Positions 1 to 9,570 of a stretch of DNA of 62,872 bases are shown in pieces. The stretch covers positions 1 through 62,872 of the forward strand of contig NZ_MQUS01000040.1 in assembly GCF_001953885.1 (NCBI RefSeq). The letters run 5' to 3'. Within the stretch, counting starts at the first letter, position 1; each line of letters starts with the position of its first letter. The notes below the pieces were generated by a model. That model ran no database searches, was not told the DNA's origin, and worked only from the letters and a program-made list of their open reading frames with translations. The stretch comes from Streptomyces sp. IMTB 2501 (GTDB lineage: Bacteria > Actinomycetota > Actinomycetes > Streptomycetales > Streptomycetaceae). The position numbers and the translations under genes are program-made.

Positions 1-178
1 CAGACATCTCGCCCAACAGCCGGGGAGCCCTGCTCGTTACGCCCGCACAGCCGTCCCCCGATCGGTGGCCAGGCTGAAGAAGCTCACTGAACACTTCACC
101 GGTCTCGTAGTCCAGCGCCCAGGCGGTGGTGGAACGCGCATGGACATCCAGGCCGACCGAAGTACGCTCGGAAAACAT
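1..178 (-). pseudogene. IS110-family transposase, N-terminal piece
   Basis: The minus-strand frame starting at 178 reads MFSERTSVGLDVHARSTTAW then a GEVFS segment, the hallmark start of IS110-family DEDD transposases (the VGLDVHARS strand carries the first acidic catalytic residue). After about 35 residues the match to the family fades, so the copy is probably damaged; the frame stays open to the window edge and its far end cannot be seen. No intact element end is visible to its right. Confidence 0.7.
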
Positions 179-802
179 CCGGTGCCTCCCGGTAATTGCG
201 GCACTACCCGCCACCGTGCCCACCGGCAGGCAACCCGCGTCAACTTACGCGAGGGGCATCGGTCTTCGACTCCGAGGCGGTCACACCCACCGACGCTTCA
301 TACGGTCTAACCATCCGGGGAGTCGCGTCCGGGTTCCCGTGTCGCACGACGCAGGATTCTGCGAACTCGCTCGCTTCCGACCGGGCGGCCCAGAAGGTAA
401 GAAAAGAGGAGCAAGGGCACGAATACGTCGAAGCCAAGCTCATGTCGCTCGGGGCCCCGGCGCCTCGAGCCGGCTGCAACCCGGCCCTCTGGCTACGAGA
501 TGCCTTGCACGCGGTCGGCGCCCGGAACGTTCGCCACCGGGGTGCGCACCGCTTCTGCGGACGGTTGTCGCGTGTTGCCGCTTGGGTGGGAGACCCTATC
601 AGGACGGAGGAGCACGTCGCCGATGAACGCCATCCAAGACGTCCTGCCTTCGACGACTTGACCGAGATCCCGACCACTCGGACAAGTGTCAGCAGTGGCG
701 CGGGAAGCGGCACTCTTGGCGCCACCTCAGCGAGCGCTCGATACCCTCGCCAGCACGAAAGAATGGCCTGATCAGACGCCGTTCGCTCCGCGGTATGCAG
801 GT
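179..802. other. Gene-free stretch beside the IS110 remnant
   Basis: Open frames here overlap on both strands with no recognisable domain, no good ribosome site and no frame preference. The part nearest the IS110 remnant could be the non-coding end of that element. A short plus-strand segment near 640-760 looks like decayed coding sequence. I see no RNA gene or terminator. Confidence 0.4.
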
Positions 803-3800
803 TCAACGCTGGCAGTAACGACCGTGCTGGGCATGCGGTGTGCGGTTGGCCGCTTGAGTGCCCTTCTTGCGGGGGTGAAGCCCAAGCTTTACCGGATTGC
901 GTGATCGCTGAGGTGGCTCGTTCAGGCCGTCTATGCTCTCCAAGTCTTTGTCGATCCGTTCCAGCGTGTCACCGACTTCGACACGGCCCGGCTCATCGGC
1001 ACCGAGTTGGAGGAGGCAGCTCCTGACATCCTCGACCACATCGCGGGCCTCTTTGAAACGACCCTGACGGGTCAGGGCCTGGACCAAAATGGCCTGTGCC
1101 TGGGTCATATCGAACTGGGTTTGCCATGTATGCCTATCAATGCCCTTGTAGATCTTGATCGCATTTATTGCGGCCGTCTCGGCTGGATCGAAGGCCCGAC
1201 TGGGTCGCTCCGGATAGAAGCGCTCGTCATTGTTTCCCTGGGTCACCAAGATCTCTGCTTTAAGCCGGTAAGCTGCAGCCTGGGAGAGGCGGTTGGCCCG
1301 CCTGTCGTCAAGCCGCATACTCTCGTACAGCGTCAGCGCTTGATCGATCCTGTCGCGAGCCTCGTCGAGATCCGCCTCGAGATCCCTGACCTGTTCACTG
1401 GGTGCCTCGATCTCAGACGTAAGCACCTGCGGCAGTTGATTTGATTGCCCGCGTGCCCGCCCAAGAAACCCGGCCGCCAAGTGCCTCAGCGCATTAGCGT
1501 GATGAGGGCGGACGGCCTCGCGATATTGCTGCTCCAAGGTCTTGTAATGGATATCCACAGCCTCTTCATGCAGTTTGATGCTATCGTTCCACTCCGCTTT
1601 GGCTTCATGCTGGGATCCACAGATGGACAAGGCCAGGGCATAGTGGCGCCGCCAACGACCGGGACTCCGACTGAAAAGGTAACTGTACTTCGCACAGGCA
1701 TCTTTGGCCGTGCTCAAGGCTTCATCCTTGGACCCATTCTTGCCAAGTTGCCAGGCCAAGGCCCGCAGGGCGAACGCTTGTTTACCCTTGATTTCATCTT
1801 CTTCGGCTTCGGTGACCTTCGGAAGTCGCTGGGTCACCTTGTACGCACGCGTGGCGGCCTGCAGAGCTTCCCTGTGTCGGCCTATGTCGTTGGCGGCCGT
1901 TGCGTACGTGCACAGGCCCTTGGCAAGTCGGAACGCGTCCACTTGCGGTGGGCTCTCTTGGTACAGCTCGTCGAACAGCCGCACGGCATCCCGAGCCTGA
2001 TCGTGGGCCTCCTCGAAACGACCAACTTCGTCGAGGCGATCGGCAAGATCGCTATGTGCCTCTGCCAGCCCTCGCTTGCGTTCGGGCGATGATGTCGTCT
2101 GTGCCAGTGCACGGTGGGCGTACACAGCCTCGTAGGCGATCTCGCATGCTCGGTTCCGGAAACCGGAATTGGCCAGGTACAAGGACCACCGCTGAAGAGC
2201 AGTAGCAAGTCCCACCGTTTTTTCATCGGTATGGGGCGCGTCGTCGCGTTGGTAGTAGGCAACTGCATGTTCCGCTATGGCCGTTGCCAGCTCAAGGAGG
2301 ACGTCCGGACAGGACTCGTCGAGTTCCGTCAGTACCTCAGCAGCGATGGCCTGGGCTTCCCCTTTCTGCAAAATCGTGTTGAGCGCCGCCGCCAGTGAGG
2401 CCCCGATGGCCTGGGCAGTTCCGTCCTCATCATTCTTCGCCACCTTCTTCACTAGCCGAAGCAAAGGGGTGGCATGTGCGCGCAGTGTATTCTCGAGAAC
2501 GCCGCGGGCCTTCTGGATGTGTGAACTCGTCCCTGGGATATCGGCACTCGTACGGTGGTTCTCCCCCTCGCCCTCCGCAGTGACCTGCAGTAGCTGCAAC
2601 ACGTTGAGCACCTGGTGCGACTGGTCTACCGGGCAGTACGGGATTCCCGGGCCGCCCCCTTCGACATCGAGCAGCTGCGAAGCGAGCTCGGGAAAGGCCA
2701 CGAGCATCCTGGCTCCGACGCGCTCGGCCAGGCGCAGCGGCTGGAGAGGATGTAGGTATCCCTCGCCCGTGAACTGTGTGTGCTGCCACCGGGCGAATGC
2801 GCGCCGCCGCCATTCCGGCTCGTCGGTGAGGTCGGGGACAAGCTTCAGTCGGCGGGACGCCTCTGTCTCACCCCTTCCGTCTGTCTCACCCGTTCCATCT
2901 GCCGGACCAGCAGCCACGGCCATGCTTGCAATGGCGACGACACGTTCGAGAAGCACGGCGTCGTCGGGCAGCCCAGCAGATCTTGCCGCCTCCTGCCACC
3001 TCTGTCGCTCCACATCGATGGCGTAGTCGAGCAGAGCCTCCACCCGTGAGCGCAGTGTCGGAGCGGTGGAAATAGCCGGGCTCTTGTCCATTTTCGCGCG
3101 CGCGTCAACTAAAGCCTGAATCAAGATCAGAAGATAGCTCTCAAAATCGCGACTCCCGAAATCCGGCGCAGGGAAGTTGTCCCTGATTCCGGTGGGAACT
3201 TCGTCACCTGAGGAAGCGGCCTTTCCCTCCCCCGTCGCATCGCCCTGCGCCTTCTGTTGATACCAGAATTCTTTCTGCTGGTACCAGATTTGGAAGGCCT
3301 CGACTGCAGCGTTGTAGACGTCCTTTCGACTGCGCTGGGCCGGCGTGATGAGCGGCGGGGGATCTCCGCTGTCCACAAGAGACTCATGCCGACGCCGAAT
3401 TGCTTGCCACCAGGGGCCCCCACTGTGTCCCACTGCGAGGATCCGCAGCCTATGTGGGCGATCGGATTGCCTATCTACTTCGGCAAGGAGAGCCTCTAGT
3501 TGGCCTACATGAGCGTCGGCGTCGTCGACGACCAACAGACGCTTCTCGTCCAAAGCGCACACCTGGCGGAAGTCAACACGTAGCGGGTCGACGATGCCAG
3601 CAACCCAGCCTTCGGCGCCCATGACGCGGCACACTTCGCGGGCTAGGCGAGTCTTGCCGACGGCGCCACCCCCCGACAGCAATCGCATGCGGATCTTTCC
3701 GGGCTGTCGACACCACTCGGTCAACTGATCCCGTTCACGCTTGCGTTCATCACCGCAGAAGGGCACGACGTCGTATCGGGCCTGCAGGAGATCGGCCTCC

Positions 3801-4585
3801 GACCACTGGCCTGGGGGAGGGAGAGGACTGTAGGGCGGCTTGAGCACCCCGTGTCCAGCCCATACCGGATCGGTCAGAGCTTCGTCGGTTCGCCGAACCT
3901 GGTATTGACGCAAGCACGCCTTCGCATCCTCATAGCCGCGCTCACCGAAGATCCACTCAACCGGAACGGCCTGGAGCCGCCCCTCAACCGACGGGCGATC
4001 CTCCGTGATCACGCCGAGCAAGTGGTCACCGCTGAACAGAGCCGCACCCGACATGCCGCCCCACAGCGACGCGGCCACGCTTCTCACTGGAGTCCCAGTA
4101 CTGATCTGAAAATGCAAGCGCTCTGTTGGTGTTTCGGCATCGTGGGCGGTTCGACTGCCGGTCCGGGGAAGTACAAATCCCCGGGCGTCTTCGACGTTCA
4201 TGTATTGCTGGGTGTCCACCATTGACGTAGGAAAGCCGAGTGCCTGCGCCGGAACCTTGTCCTCGCCCACGAGTCGACCCAATCGAACCTCGCCGCGCCC
4301 CTTTCCACACAGGGCCAGCGGATCAAAGGCGGTCCCTTCATGAATGAGTAGTGCAAAGTCGAGAGCTTCCGGGCCGCTCTTCACTGCAACCTTAAAGGTG
4401 GAACTCTCCGCCAGGTCGTATCGTCCGTGCTTGTCGCGGCTGAACCTGAGTACCTCTGCCTCGGAACCTTCAGACTCCACGCAATGCCCGGCAGTTAGCA
4501 CCAAGGTGGGCGCAAGAAGGTAGCCCGAACCGCGAGCGTTATCCAGCAAAACCGATACCAGACGCTCAGCGTCCGCGCCGATCAT
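803..4585 (-). CDS. Trypsin-like protease / STAND NTPase / TPR protein
   Basis: A 1260-aa predicted conflict or anti-phage protein. Residues 1-215 form a trypsin-like domain with a full triad: His34 in TAGHC, Asp76 in ALDFALL, Ser179 in GGMSGAAL. A P-loop NTPase follows with Walker A GGGAVGKT (about 305-312) and Walker B LLVVDDAD (350-357), as in STAND/NACHT sensors. The C-terminal third is rich in helical TPR-like units (for example ALRALAWQLGKNGSKDEAL), the usual ligand-sensing part. The start at 4585 is chosen because it overlaps the stop of the upstream trypco2 gene by 4 bp (ATGA); longer starts would run through that gene. By analogy with bacterial NLR-like proteins, TPR sensing would drive oligomerisation and release of the protease; target and trigger are unknown. 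Confidence 0.9.
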   Translation of the reverse strand: MIGADAERLVSVLLDNARGSGYLLAPTLVLTAGHCVESEGSEAEVLRFSRDKHGRYDLAESSTFKVAVKSGPEALDFALLIHEGTAFDPLALCGKGRGEVRLGRLVGEDKVPAQALGFPTSMVDTQQYMNVEDARGFVLPRTGSRTAHDAETPTERLHFQISTGTPVRSVAASLWGGMSGAALFSGDHLLGVITEDRPSVEGRLQAVPVEWIFGERGYEDAKACLRQYQVRRTDEALTDPVWAGHGVLKPPYSPLPPPGQWSEADLLQARYDVVPFCGDERKRERDQLTEWCRQPGKIRMRLLSGGGAVGKTRLAREVCRVMGAEGWVAGIVDPLRVDFRQVCALDEKRLLVVDDADAHVGQLEALLAEVDRQSDRPHRLRILAVGHSGGPWWQAIRRRHESLVDSGDPPPLITPAQRSRKDVYNAAVEAFQIWYQQKEFWYQQKAQGDATGEGKAASSGDEVPTGIRDNFPAPDFGSRDFESYLLILIQALVDARAKMDKSPAISTAPTLRSRVEALLDYAIDVERQRWQEAARSAGLPDDAVLLERVVAIASMAVAAGPADGTGETDGRGETEASRRLKLVPDLTDEPEWRRRAFARWQHTQFTGEGYLHPLQPLRLAERVGARMLVAFPELASQLLDVEGGGPGIPYCPVDQSHQVLNVLQLLQVTAEGEGENHRTSADIPGTSSHIQKARGVLENTLRAHATPLLRLVKKVAKNDEDGTAQAIGASLAAALNTILQKGEAQAIAAEVLTELDESCPDVLLELATAIAEHAVAYYQRDDAPHTDEKTVGLATALQRWSLYLANSGFRNRACEIAYEAVYAHRALAQTTSSPERKRGLAEAHSDLADRLDEVGRFEEAHDQARDAVRLFDELYQESPPQVDAFRLAKGLCTYATAANDIGRHREALQAATRAYKVTQRLPKVTEAEEDEIKGKQAFALRALAWQLGKNGSKDEALSTAKDACAKYSYLFSRSPGRWRRHYALALSICGSQHEAKAEWNDSIKLHEEAVDIHYKTLEQQYREAVRPHHANALRHLAAGFLGRARGQSNQLPQVLTSEIEAPSEQVRDLEADLDEARDRIDQALTLYESMRLDDRRANRLSQAAAYRLKAEILVTQGNNDERFYPERPSRAFDPAETAAINAIKIYKGIDRHTWQTQFDMTQAQAILVQALTRQGRFKEARDVVEDVRSCLLQLGADEPGRVEVGDTLERIDKDLESIDGLNEPPQRSRNPVKLGLHPRKKGTQAANRTPHAQHGRYCQR

Positions 4586-4890
4586 TTTGCGCGCTGACCC
4601 TTGACGAGGGTACCGGGAGGAACATCGAGATTGAGCTTGATGCGCTGCGTGGTTGCCTTGCTTCGATCCATTCCGCCAGTGGCCTCGATAACCCAAAACC
4701 TGACGCCACCTTTGCCTCCACCTTCGATCGTCACCTGGACCGTGGCCTCAAGCTCGACACCAGACACGCCAAAGCGCAACTCTTCCTCTGCACTTTCCTG
4801 CTGCGCGGTCTCTAGTTCCGTACGAAGCGCTGAGATCATCTGGTGTAGCTGCAGTCCGTTCCGCTGCTCGCCGTCACGTTCGTTTGTCAT
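4582..4890 (-). CDS. Trypco2 family protein (trypsin-co-occurring domain)
   Basis: A 102-aa protein with an N-terminal helix (QMISALRTELETAQQES) and beta strands LRFGVSGVELEATVQVTIE and VRFWVIEA, the form of the trypco2 domain known mainly as a neighbour of trypsin-like NTPases in actinobacterial conflict systems. The start at 4890 has GGAG 7 nt upstream; an earlier ATG at 4947 lacks one. It overlaps the protease-STAND gene by 4 bp, so the two are almost certainly translated together. Its biochemical role is unknown; it may regulate or deliver substrate to the protease (inference). Confidence 0.85.
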   Translation of the reverse strand: MTNERDGEQRNGLQLHQMISALRTELETAQQESAEEELRFGVSGVELEATVQVTIEGGGKGGVRFWVIEATGGMDRSKATTQRIKLNLDVPPGTLVKGQRAK

Positions 4891-4947
4891 CGCGGGCTCC
4901 AATTGATGGCGTTCCGAGCGCTTCCGACCACGCATCGTTCTACGCAT

Positions 4948-5382
4948 TCACCGAGTAACAGGGCAAAGCCCTCTCGGGCAAAGGCCGCATGGGTCTGTGC
5001 TAGATCTCGTCATGAGGTAGATCCGCGCAACCGGCGACTGGGTCTTCCGCAGCCATGCACGGTCCAGCGATAGAGGCACGCCATACTTCACGCGACGGTT
5101 GGGCCTGCGGAAATGTTCTACTTCCCAGTCTTCACTCCTGACCGGGCACTGCAACTCGATCACGCGGTGTGTCGGTGCATTCAGTGCCGACGCAACGGGA
5201 CTGCGGGCAGGACATGAGCGCTGCACCCCCGGTCCGTAGATCCGGTCTACGATGACCTGTGCCTTGCGCAGCAACGCTGCGAGGAGGATCTGCGGGCCAT
5301 ACGCAAGGATGGCCCGCAGCCGGAGTCCACCGAGAGCCGTCTGGATGCCCCTCGACGATGCGGGTGATGAGGGTGCATTCAC
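4948..5382 (-). CDS. Hypothetical protein upstream of trypco2
   Basis: A 144-aa frame 57 bp upstream of the trypco2 start on the same strand. It contains LRAILAYGPQILLAALL, then a stretch around RSEDWEVEHFRRPNRRVKYGV that looks protein-like. No domain recognised. Third-position GC is only moderate, but so is that of the adjacent trypsin-STAND gene. It could be a third member of the operon or a decayed neighbour; the short Cys/Pro tail argues for caution. Confidence 0.35.
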   Translation of the reverse strand: MNAPSSPASSRGIQTALGGLRLRAILAYGPQILLAALLRKAQVIVDRIYGPGVQRSCPARSPVASALNAPTHRVIELQCPVRSEDWEVEHFRRPNRRVKYGVPLSLDRAWLRKTQSPVARIYLMTRSSTDPCGLCPRGLCPVTR

Positions 5383-5603
5383 CCCGACTCCGATAGTTTG
5401 TGCGTCTTGGCTATCAGGTCGTCGTAGTTGGGTCGGAGTTTGACAGCGTGACCTGCGTGGCCATCGAGGAGTGCTGACCTGCTCAGCACCCTGAAGAACC
5501 TTATGCTGCTGACCGACCAGTTCTGGGACCGCGGTCCGGACGGCAGAGCGTCGCGCGGAGAACGGGCGTCGGTGCCGCCGCTCGGCGTTGGTGGGTGCCG
5601 TTC

Positions 5604-6134
5604 CTAGCGGTGCGACTCGCGTCGGCTGGCGAGGTCCGGAACCCCCTCGCGTGCGGCCAGTTGCTGTTCCAGGGCCGCGTTGGTCTCCTTGAGACGATGG
5701 TTCTCGATCTCCAGTACCTGGACGACCCGAGCCAGGAGCTGAGCCTGGGAGCGCAGGTCGTCGCGCTCGGCGCGGACGCGCGCCAAGTCCTCCTGCTGCT
5801 TGCGGCTGCGGGCCCGCGTGGCCTCGGAGACTGGCTCGGGGCTGTGACCGCGGGCCTTGACGAGGGCGTAGAACAGGTCCTTGAGGCCGATGTGCTTGTG
5901 GGTGAGCTTGTTGCGTCGCAGCCGGGCCTCGACGGCGAGGGAGACGATAGTCAGCTTGCCGTCGGAGTGCAGCGGGGTGCCGATCAGCAGGCGCACCATT
6001 GCGTCGGTGATGGCCCGGACCTCCACGGCGTCCTCAGGCCCGCTGTCAGCGGATGCGTGGGCGAGGGCCTCGCCAACGATCCGGGCGAGGTCTGCCACGC
6101 GGTGCGTGCTGGCGTCGCTGGCTGGGTCGGTCAT
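5604..6134 (-). CDS. TnpC-like accessory protein of a recombinase module
   Basis: A 176-aa protein with a helical N-terminal half (DAMVRLLIGTPLHSDGKLT, a possible HTH-like fold) and a C-terminal coiled coil (about residues 108-165, RSRKQQEDLARVRAERDDL onward). This design and its position just after a recombinase C-terminus match the small third protein (TnpC/DUF6262-like) of Tn554-type modules, and parallel the gene at 11526-11999. The upstream partner is frameshifted, so the module is probably dead. Confidence 0.6.
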   Translation of the reverse strand: MTDPASDASTHRVADLARIVGEALAHASADSGPEDAVEVRAITDAMVRLLIGTPLHSDGKLTIVSLAVEARLRRNKLTHKHIGLKDLFYALVKARGHSPEPVSEATRARSRKQQEDLARVRAERDDLRSQAQLLARVVQVLEIENHRLKETNAALEQQLAAREGVPDLASRRESHR

Positions 6135-6139
6135 CGCGG

Positions 6140-6792
6140 TTACTGGGGGTCGGGAGCGGCCGGGGGCTGCGCTTCGTGGCGGCGGATGATCTCGGTGAGG
6201 TGCGTCTTGCGCTGCTGTTCGCGGGCCGCGATGGGGTAGGGATCGAGACCGGCTTCGGCGTCGGCGTCGATCCGGGCGACCTCGCGGCGCAGGACGGCGA
6301 TCTGGCTGTCGGTGCGGCTGATGTTCGCGCACGCCGGATGGCAGCGGGAGTGGTCGGGCGTCACGCGGGTGGCGTCGCGCCCGCGGCCGCGATCTGGGTT
6401 GCATAGGGCGGTGAACGCGTCGTGGTTGCAGGTCAGGAAGGCCGTCGGGTCTTCGTAGACCTGGAGGCGGGGGTTGGCGACAAGTGCCCGCAGTTCCCGC
6501 TTGCCGAGGTAGGTCCCGGCGTAGCGGCTGGAGAACTCGGCGGCCGCGGCGCGGTAGCGGTCGGGCCGCTGACCTTCTCGCTGGCGGCGATGCGCTCGCT
6601 GGCATCGGTGAGAGTCTCGGCCAGGGCCATGCCCTTCTCCTGATCCAGGACTTCGAGCATGTCGGCCTTGGAGCGGCCTAACGGTGGAGTCGGGTATTGG
6701 AACTGCCCGAATGGGTCCTTCGTTCCGAGGACTGGCGCTACGATCTGACTAAGTGTGAGGGGAGTATTCCCTCGCGGCGGTGTCGTCATCAC
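6140..6792 (-). pseudogene. Recombinase (TnpB-like) C-terminal remnant, frameshifted
   Basis: Two minus-strand frames join into one tail. The first (6792 down to about 6575) reads LGRSKADMLEVLDQEKGMAL through ASERIAASEKVSGP. The second, in another frame, reads RYRAAAAEFSSRYAGTYLGK, then CNPDRGRDATRV, SRCHPACANISRTDSQIAVL and ends at 6140. The Cys/His-rich tail is typical of TnpB-type tyrosine recombinases; the catalytic core is missing. The stop lies 5 bp before the next start, so the two formed an operon. A relic of an older Tn554-like insertion. Confidence 0.6.
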
Positions 6793-6952
6793 GGGTCCGA
6801 GCAGCGACCCCGGTGCCGTCGGTCAGCTCTCGTAGCTGGCGGAAGAGACCTCCAGCCGACCAGTCATGTCCTGGTTCGGGTGGAGGTGGAGAAGCTCCCA
6901 CTTGGATGAGAGCTCCAGACCTTTCAGTCGGACGAGGCTGAAGGGGTTTCCT

Positions 6953-7129
6953 GTGAGCGTCCTTTCCGGCATCGATCCACTCGTGTTCGTCGTTGGCGTT
7001 GTGGTTGTTCCTGTCTGCAGACTGGTCGGGCTCTTGATCGCCCTGCGGGGCACGGATCCTGGCGACCGCCCAGCGATCATTCGTGCGTTGGCGGAACTCT
7101 TCCGAGTTACGCGGTCAAGGCGTCGGTGA
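6953..7129 (+). CDS. Small membrane protein
   Basis: A 58-aa product from a GTG at 6953 with AGGGG 5-8 nt upstream. Residues about 5-32 form one hydrophobic helix (DPLVFVVGVVVVPVCRLVGL), followed by LIALRGTDPGDRPAIIRALA and a basic tail. Short single-helix proteins with an ALRGT-PxxRPAIIRALAE tail are common in Streptomyces; function unknown. It lies between two recombinase relics. Confidence 0.6.
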   Translation: MSVLSGIDPLVFVVGVVVVPVCRLVGLLIALRGTDPGDRPAIIRALAELFRVTRSRRR

Positions 7130-7164
7130 GCTTCCTTCATGGTCAATGTGGATGGCTGCCCCCA

Positions 7165-9570
7165 TCAGGTGCTCCGCTGGCTGACGTCAGCGGCGTAGGC
7201 CGCCCAGTCTCCAGCGGATGCCTGCTGCCACTGGACGGCGACTTTGATGTGGACACCGAGCATCCGGGCGAGGATCGCGGCGGGGAGTTCGGCCGCGAGA
7301 GTGAACAGTGCGGTGGAGCGATCCTGCTTGGGTCGGATCCCGATCTTGTGGAGACGGATGCCGATCTGGTCGTCGCCGAGGGGGCGTCCCGGCTGACCTC
7401 CGGGGAAAAGCCACGGGGCGTCCTCCGGGGTGCCGATCTTGGCCTTGCCGCAGCGGGTCGCGACGAGCTCGCGGACCAGGTTGGCCAGCGGCGCGGGCAG
7501 GACGACCGGCGAGGTACCGAACGTGATGGAGACGGTGTCGCCGTGGAAGTGGACGTCATCCACGGTGAGTTGGCTGATGGTGGCGATCTTCTGTGCGTAG
7601 AGGATCAGCAGCAATCCCGCGACGCGGTCCGGGGTCGGCAGCGTGTCGTCGTTGAGGAGGCGGCGGGCGTCGGCCCAGCGTTTCTCGCTGTCGATGGTGC
7701 TGAGCCGGGCCTGTCCAGCGGACGGTGCCGTAGGTCAGACCGTGGGCATGCCGGTGCTGTACCGACCAGCGGACGAAGTGGCCGGTCTCGTCGCGGTAGC
7801 TGGCCGTGGAGTCGGCCATCCAGCGTTCCAGGTCCGTCTGGGTGCAGGTCCTCAGTGTGAGCCCTTCGCCACCGAGCCAGTCGAGGAAGTTGTTTGCCGC
7901 GGTGACGTGGCAGCGCACGTTCAGGTCCTGGAGCCGGGTGGTGTGGTCATCGCCGAGGCGGCGTCGGAGCCGGCGCAGGTGGTGCCAGACCGCGTAACCG
8001 TGCAGGACCCGGCGCTCGGCGAGGTCGGTGCGGGCCTGGACGGTCGTGGTGATCCATTTCTCCAGAGCGACGAGCCGCTCATCGCGCGGTGGCAGGGAGC
8101 CGGACGCGACCAGGACACTGCGCAGGTGGGCCAACACCTTGCCTGGGGGCAGTTCGTCGAGGACCTCGTGGGGACGGGCCGCTCGTCGCGGCCTATGCGC
8201 TCCAGGAGGTCTCGGGCTTTCGAGCGGGCGATCCAGGCGAAGGCGACGTCCGGTCGCTCGGCACTCGTCAACGCCTCATGAAACGGGGCGAGTTCAGGGC
8301 GGATGGCCCCGTCCGCGCCGCCGAGGAGGTCACATACTTGCTGGTCGAGGACGCATCGCTGGCAGGGGCGGGTGCTGAGCTGCCAGGTGGTGGTGCAGAC
8401 CGGGCAGCGGCCCCAGAAGTCCGGGTCGGGGTTGGTGCACTTCGCGCACAACGGCTCCTCCCAGGTTCCGCTGCGGGCCTGGGCGAAGGTGCCGCAGCTG
8501 CTGCAGGCCACCCATCGCTGCTGGCAGCGGTCGCACCAGGGCTGGCCGGTGGCCCGGGACATGTCGCAGAGCGCCGTCCGCCCGCAGATGCCGCACTCCG
8601 CGGTAATCCTCGGCCGGCAGTTCTGGCAGCGTGGGCCATCAGGCAGCCGGTTCGCGACCGGTTTGCGTCGGCCGCAGCCCACGCACTCCTCCAGGTTCTC
8701 GGGCTGTCTGATCATGCAGTTCGGACACAGCGGTCGACCCTCGGTGTCGCGTGTGGCGGGTTCGCGCACGGCGCCGCAGCCGAAGCAGGGGACGGCCGCG
8801 TGGTGGGCGAAGCAGGCCCGGCATATCCTCTTGCCGTCCAGCAGCTTCGACAGCGCCTTCACTCCGTGGCAGCGCGGACAGGCCGGTCGGACGACCTTGG
8901 TCGCCCCGGCCTTGACGAGCTCGTCGACGAACCGCAGGGCGGCCGGGGTGGGGGCTTCGTAACCGGCGCCGGTCAGCAGGTCGGGACGGGCGACGACGGC
9001 CCAGGCCAGACGGCGCTGGCCGGCGGGCCGGACGGTGGCTCGCCCGAGCGCGGCCAGGACCTTGTCGTCGTTGAGGGCGGGATCGAGGCTCGTGACGAGT
9101 TCGGTGAGTCCCTGGAGCGGATCGCCCTCAGTATCGGGGCAGTTCGCGCAGCGGGGCTCACCGTGACGGTCCCTGCTGACGACACGTCGCTCTTCATGGC
9201 ATCCCGCGCAGACGGCGGGCTTGTCCAAGCAGCGCGAACAGCCCCAGTACCCACCTTTGCTGCTGCCGACGTAGCCGCATGCGCGGCCGCACTCGCCGCA
9301 GCGGGGCGGCGCGACGTTCTGGGCGCCGGCCTCGTTGAGGGCCATCAGCAGTTTCGCGACGCAGTAGGGCGCCGGTGGCTGTCCGGTCCGCAGCAGCGAC
9401 GGGTCGTCGTGCAGGGCCTGGGCGAGGCTGCGACGGCCGGCTCGTGCGCGTACGACCGTGAGGACGATGTCGCGGACACGCTCGGCAGGCAGGTGCTTTT
9501 CGACGTTCCCGATCAGCCGCACGACCAGGCCGACCGGATCCGCGATGACCTCCTCGGCGAGACCTGTCAC
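7165..9570 (-). pseudogene. Zinc-ribbon-rich recombinase-like protein, two frameshifts
   Basis: Starts with GTG at 9570, overlapping the HTH gene by 4 bp. The first 450 residues hold a serial array of about seven CxxC-x(n)-CxxC zinc ribbons (CGECGRACG, CAGC/CANC, CPRC/CRAC, CFGC/CPNC, CVGC/CQNC, CGICG/CDRC, CSSC/CAKC, CPVC). The C-terminal part resembles a tyrosine-recombinase core, but the Arg and HxxR positions are replaced (YAQKIATISQL; RSTALFTLAAELPAAILARM), so it looks catalytically degenerate. The frame shifts near 8150, in a run of C, and back near 7735. A single missing base at each site would explain both, so assembly error is possible. Third gene of the module with 9567-9914 and the split integrase. 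Confidence 0.75.

Noticed and set aside
640..770. Plus-strand text resembling the start of a Mom-like protein (FDDLTEIP, then DHSDKCQQWRGKRHSWRHLSE after a shift)
   Set aside because: Only about 30 residues, split by a frameshift, with no catalytic part left; too little to name.
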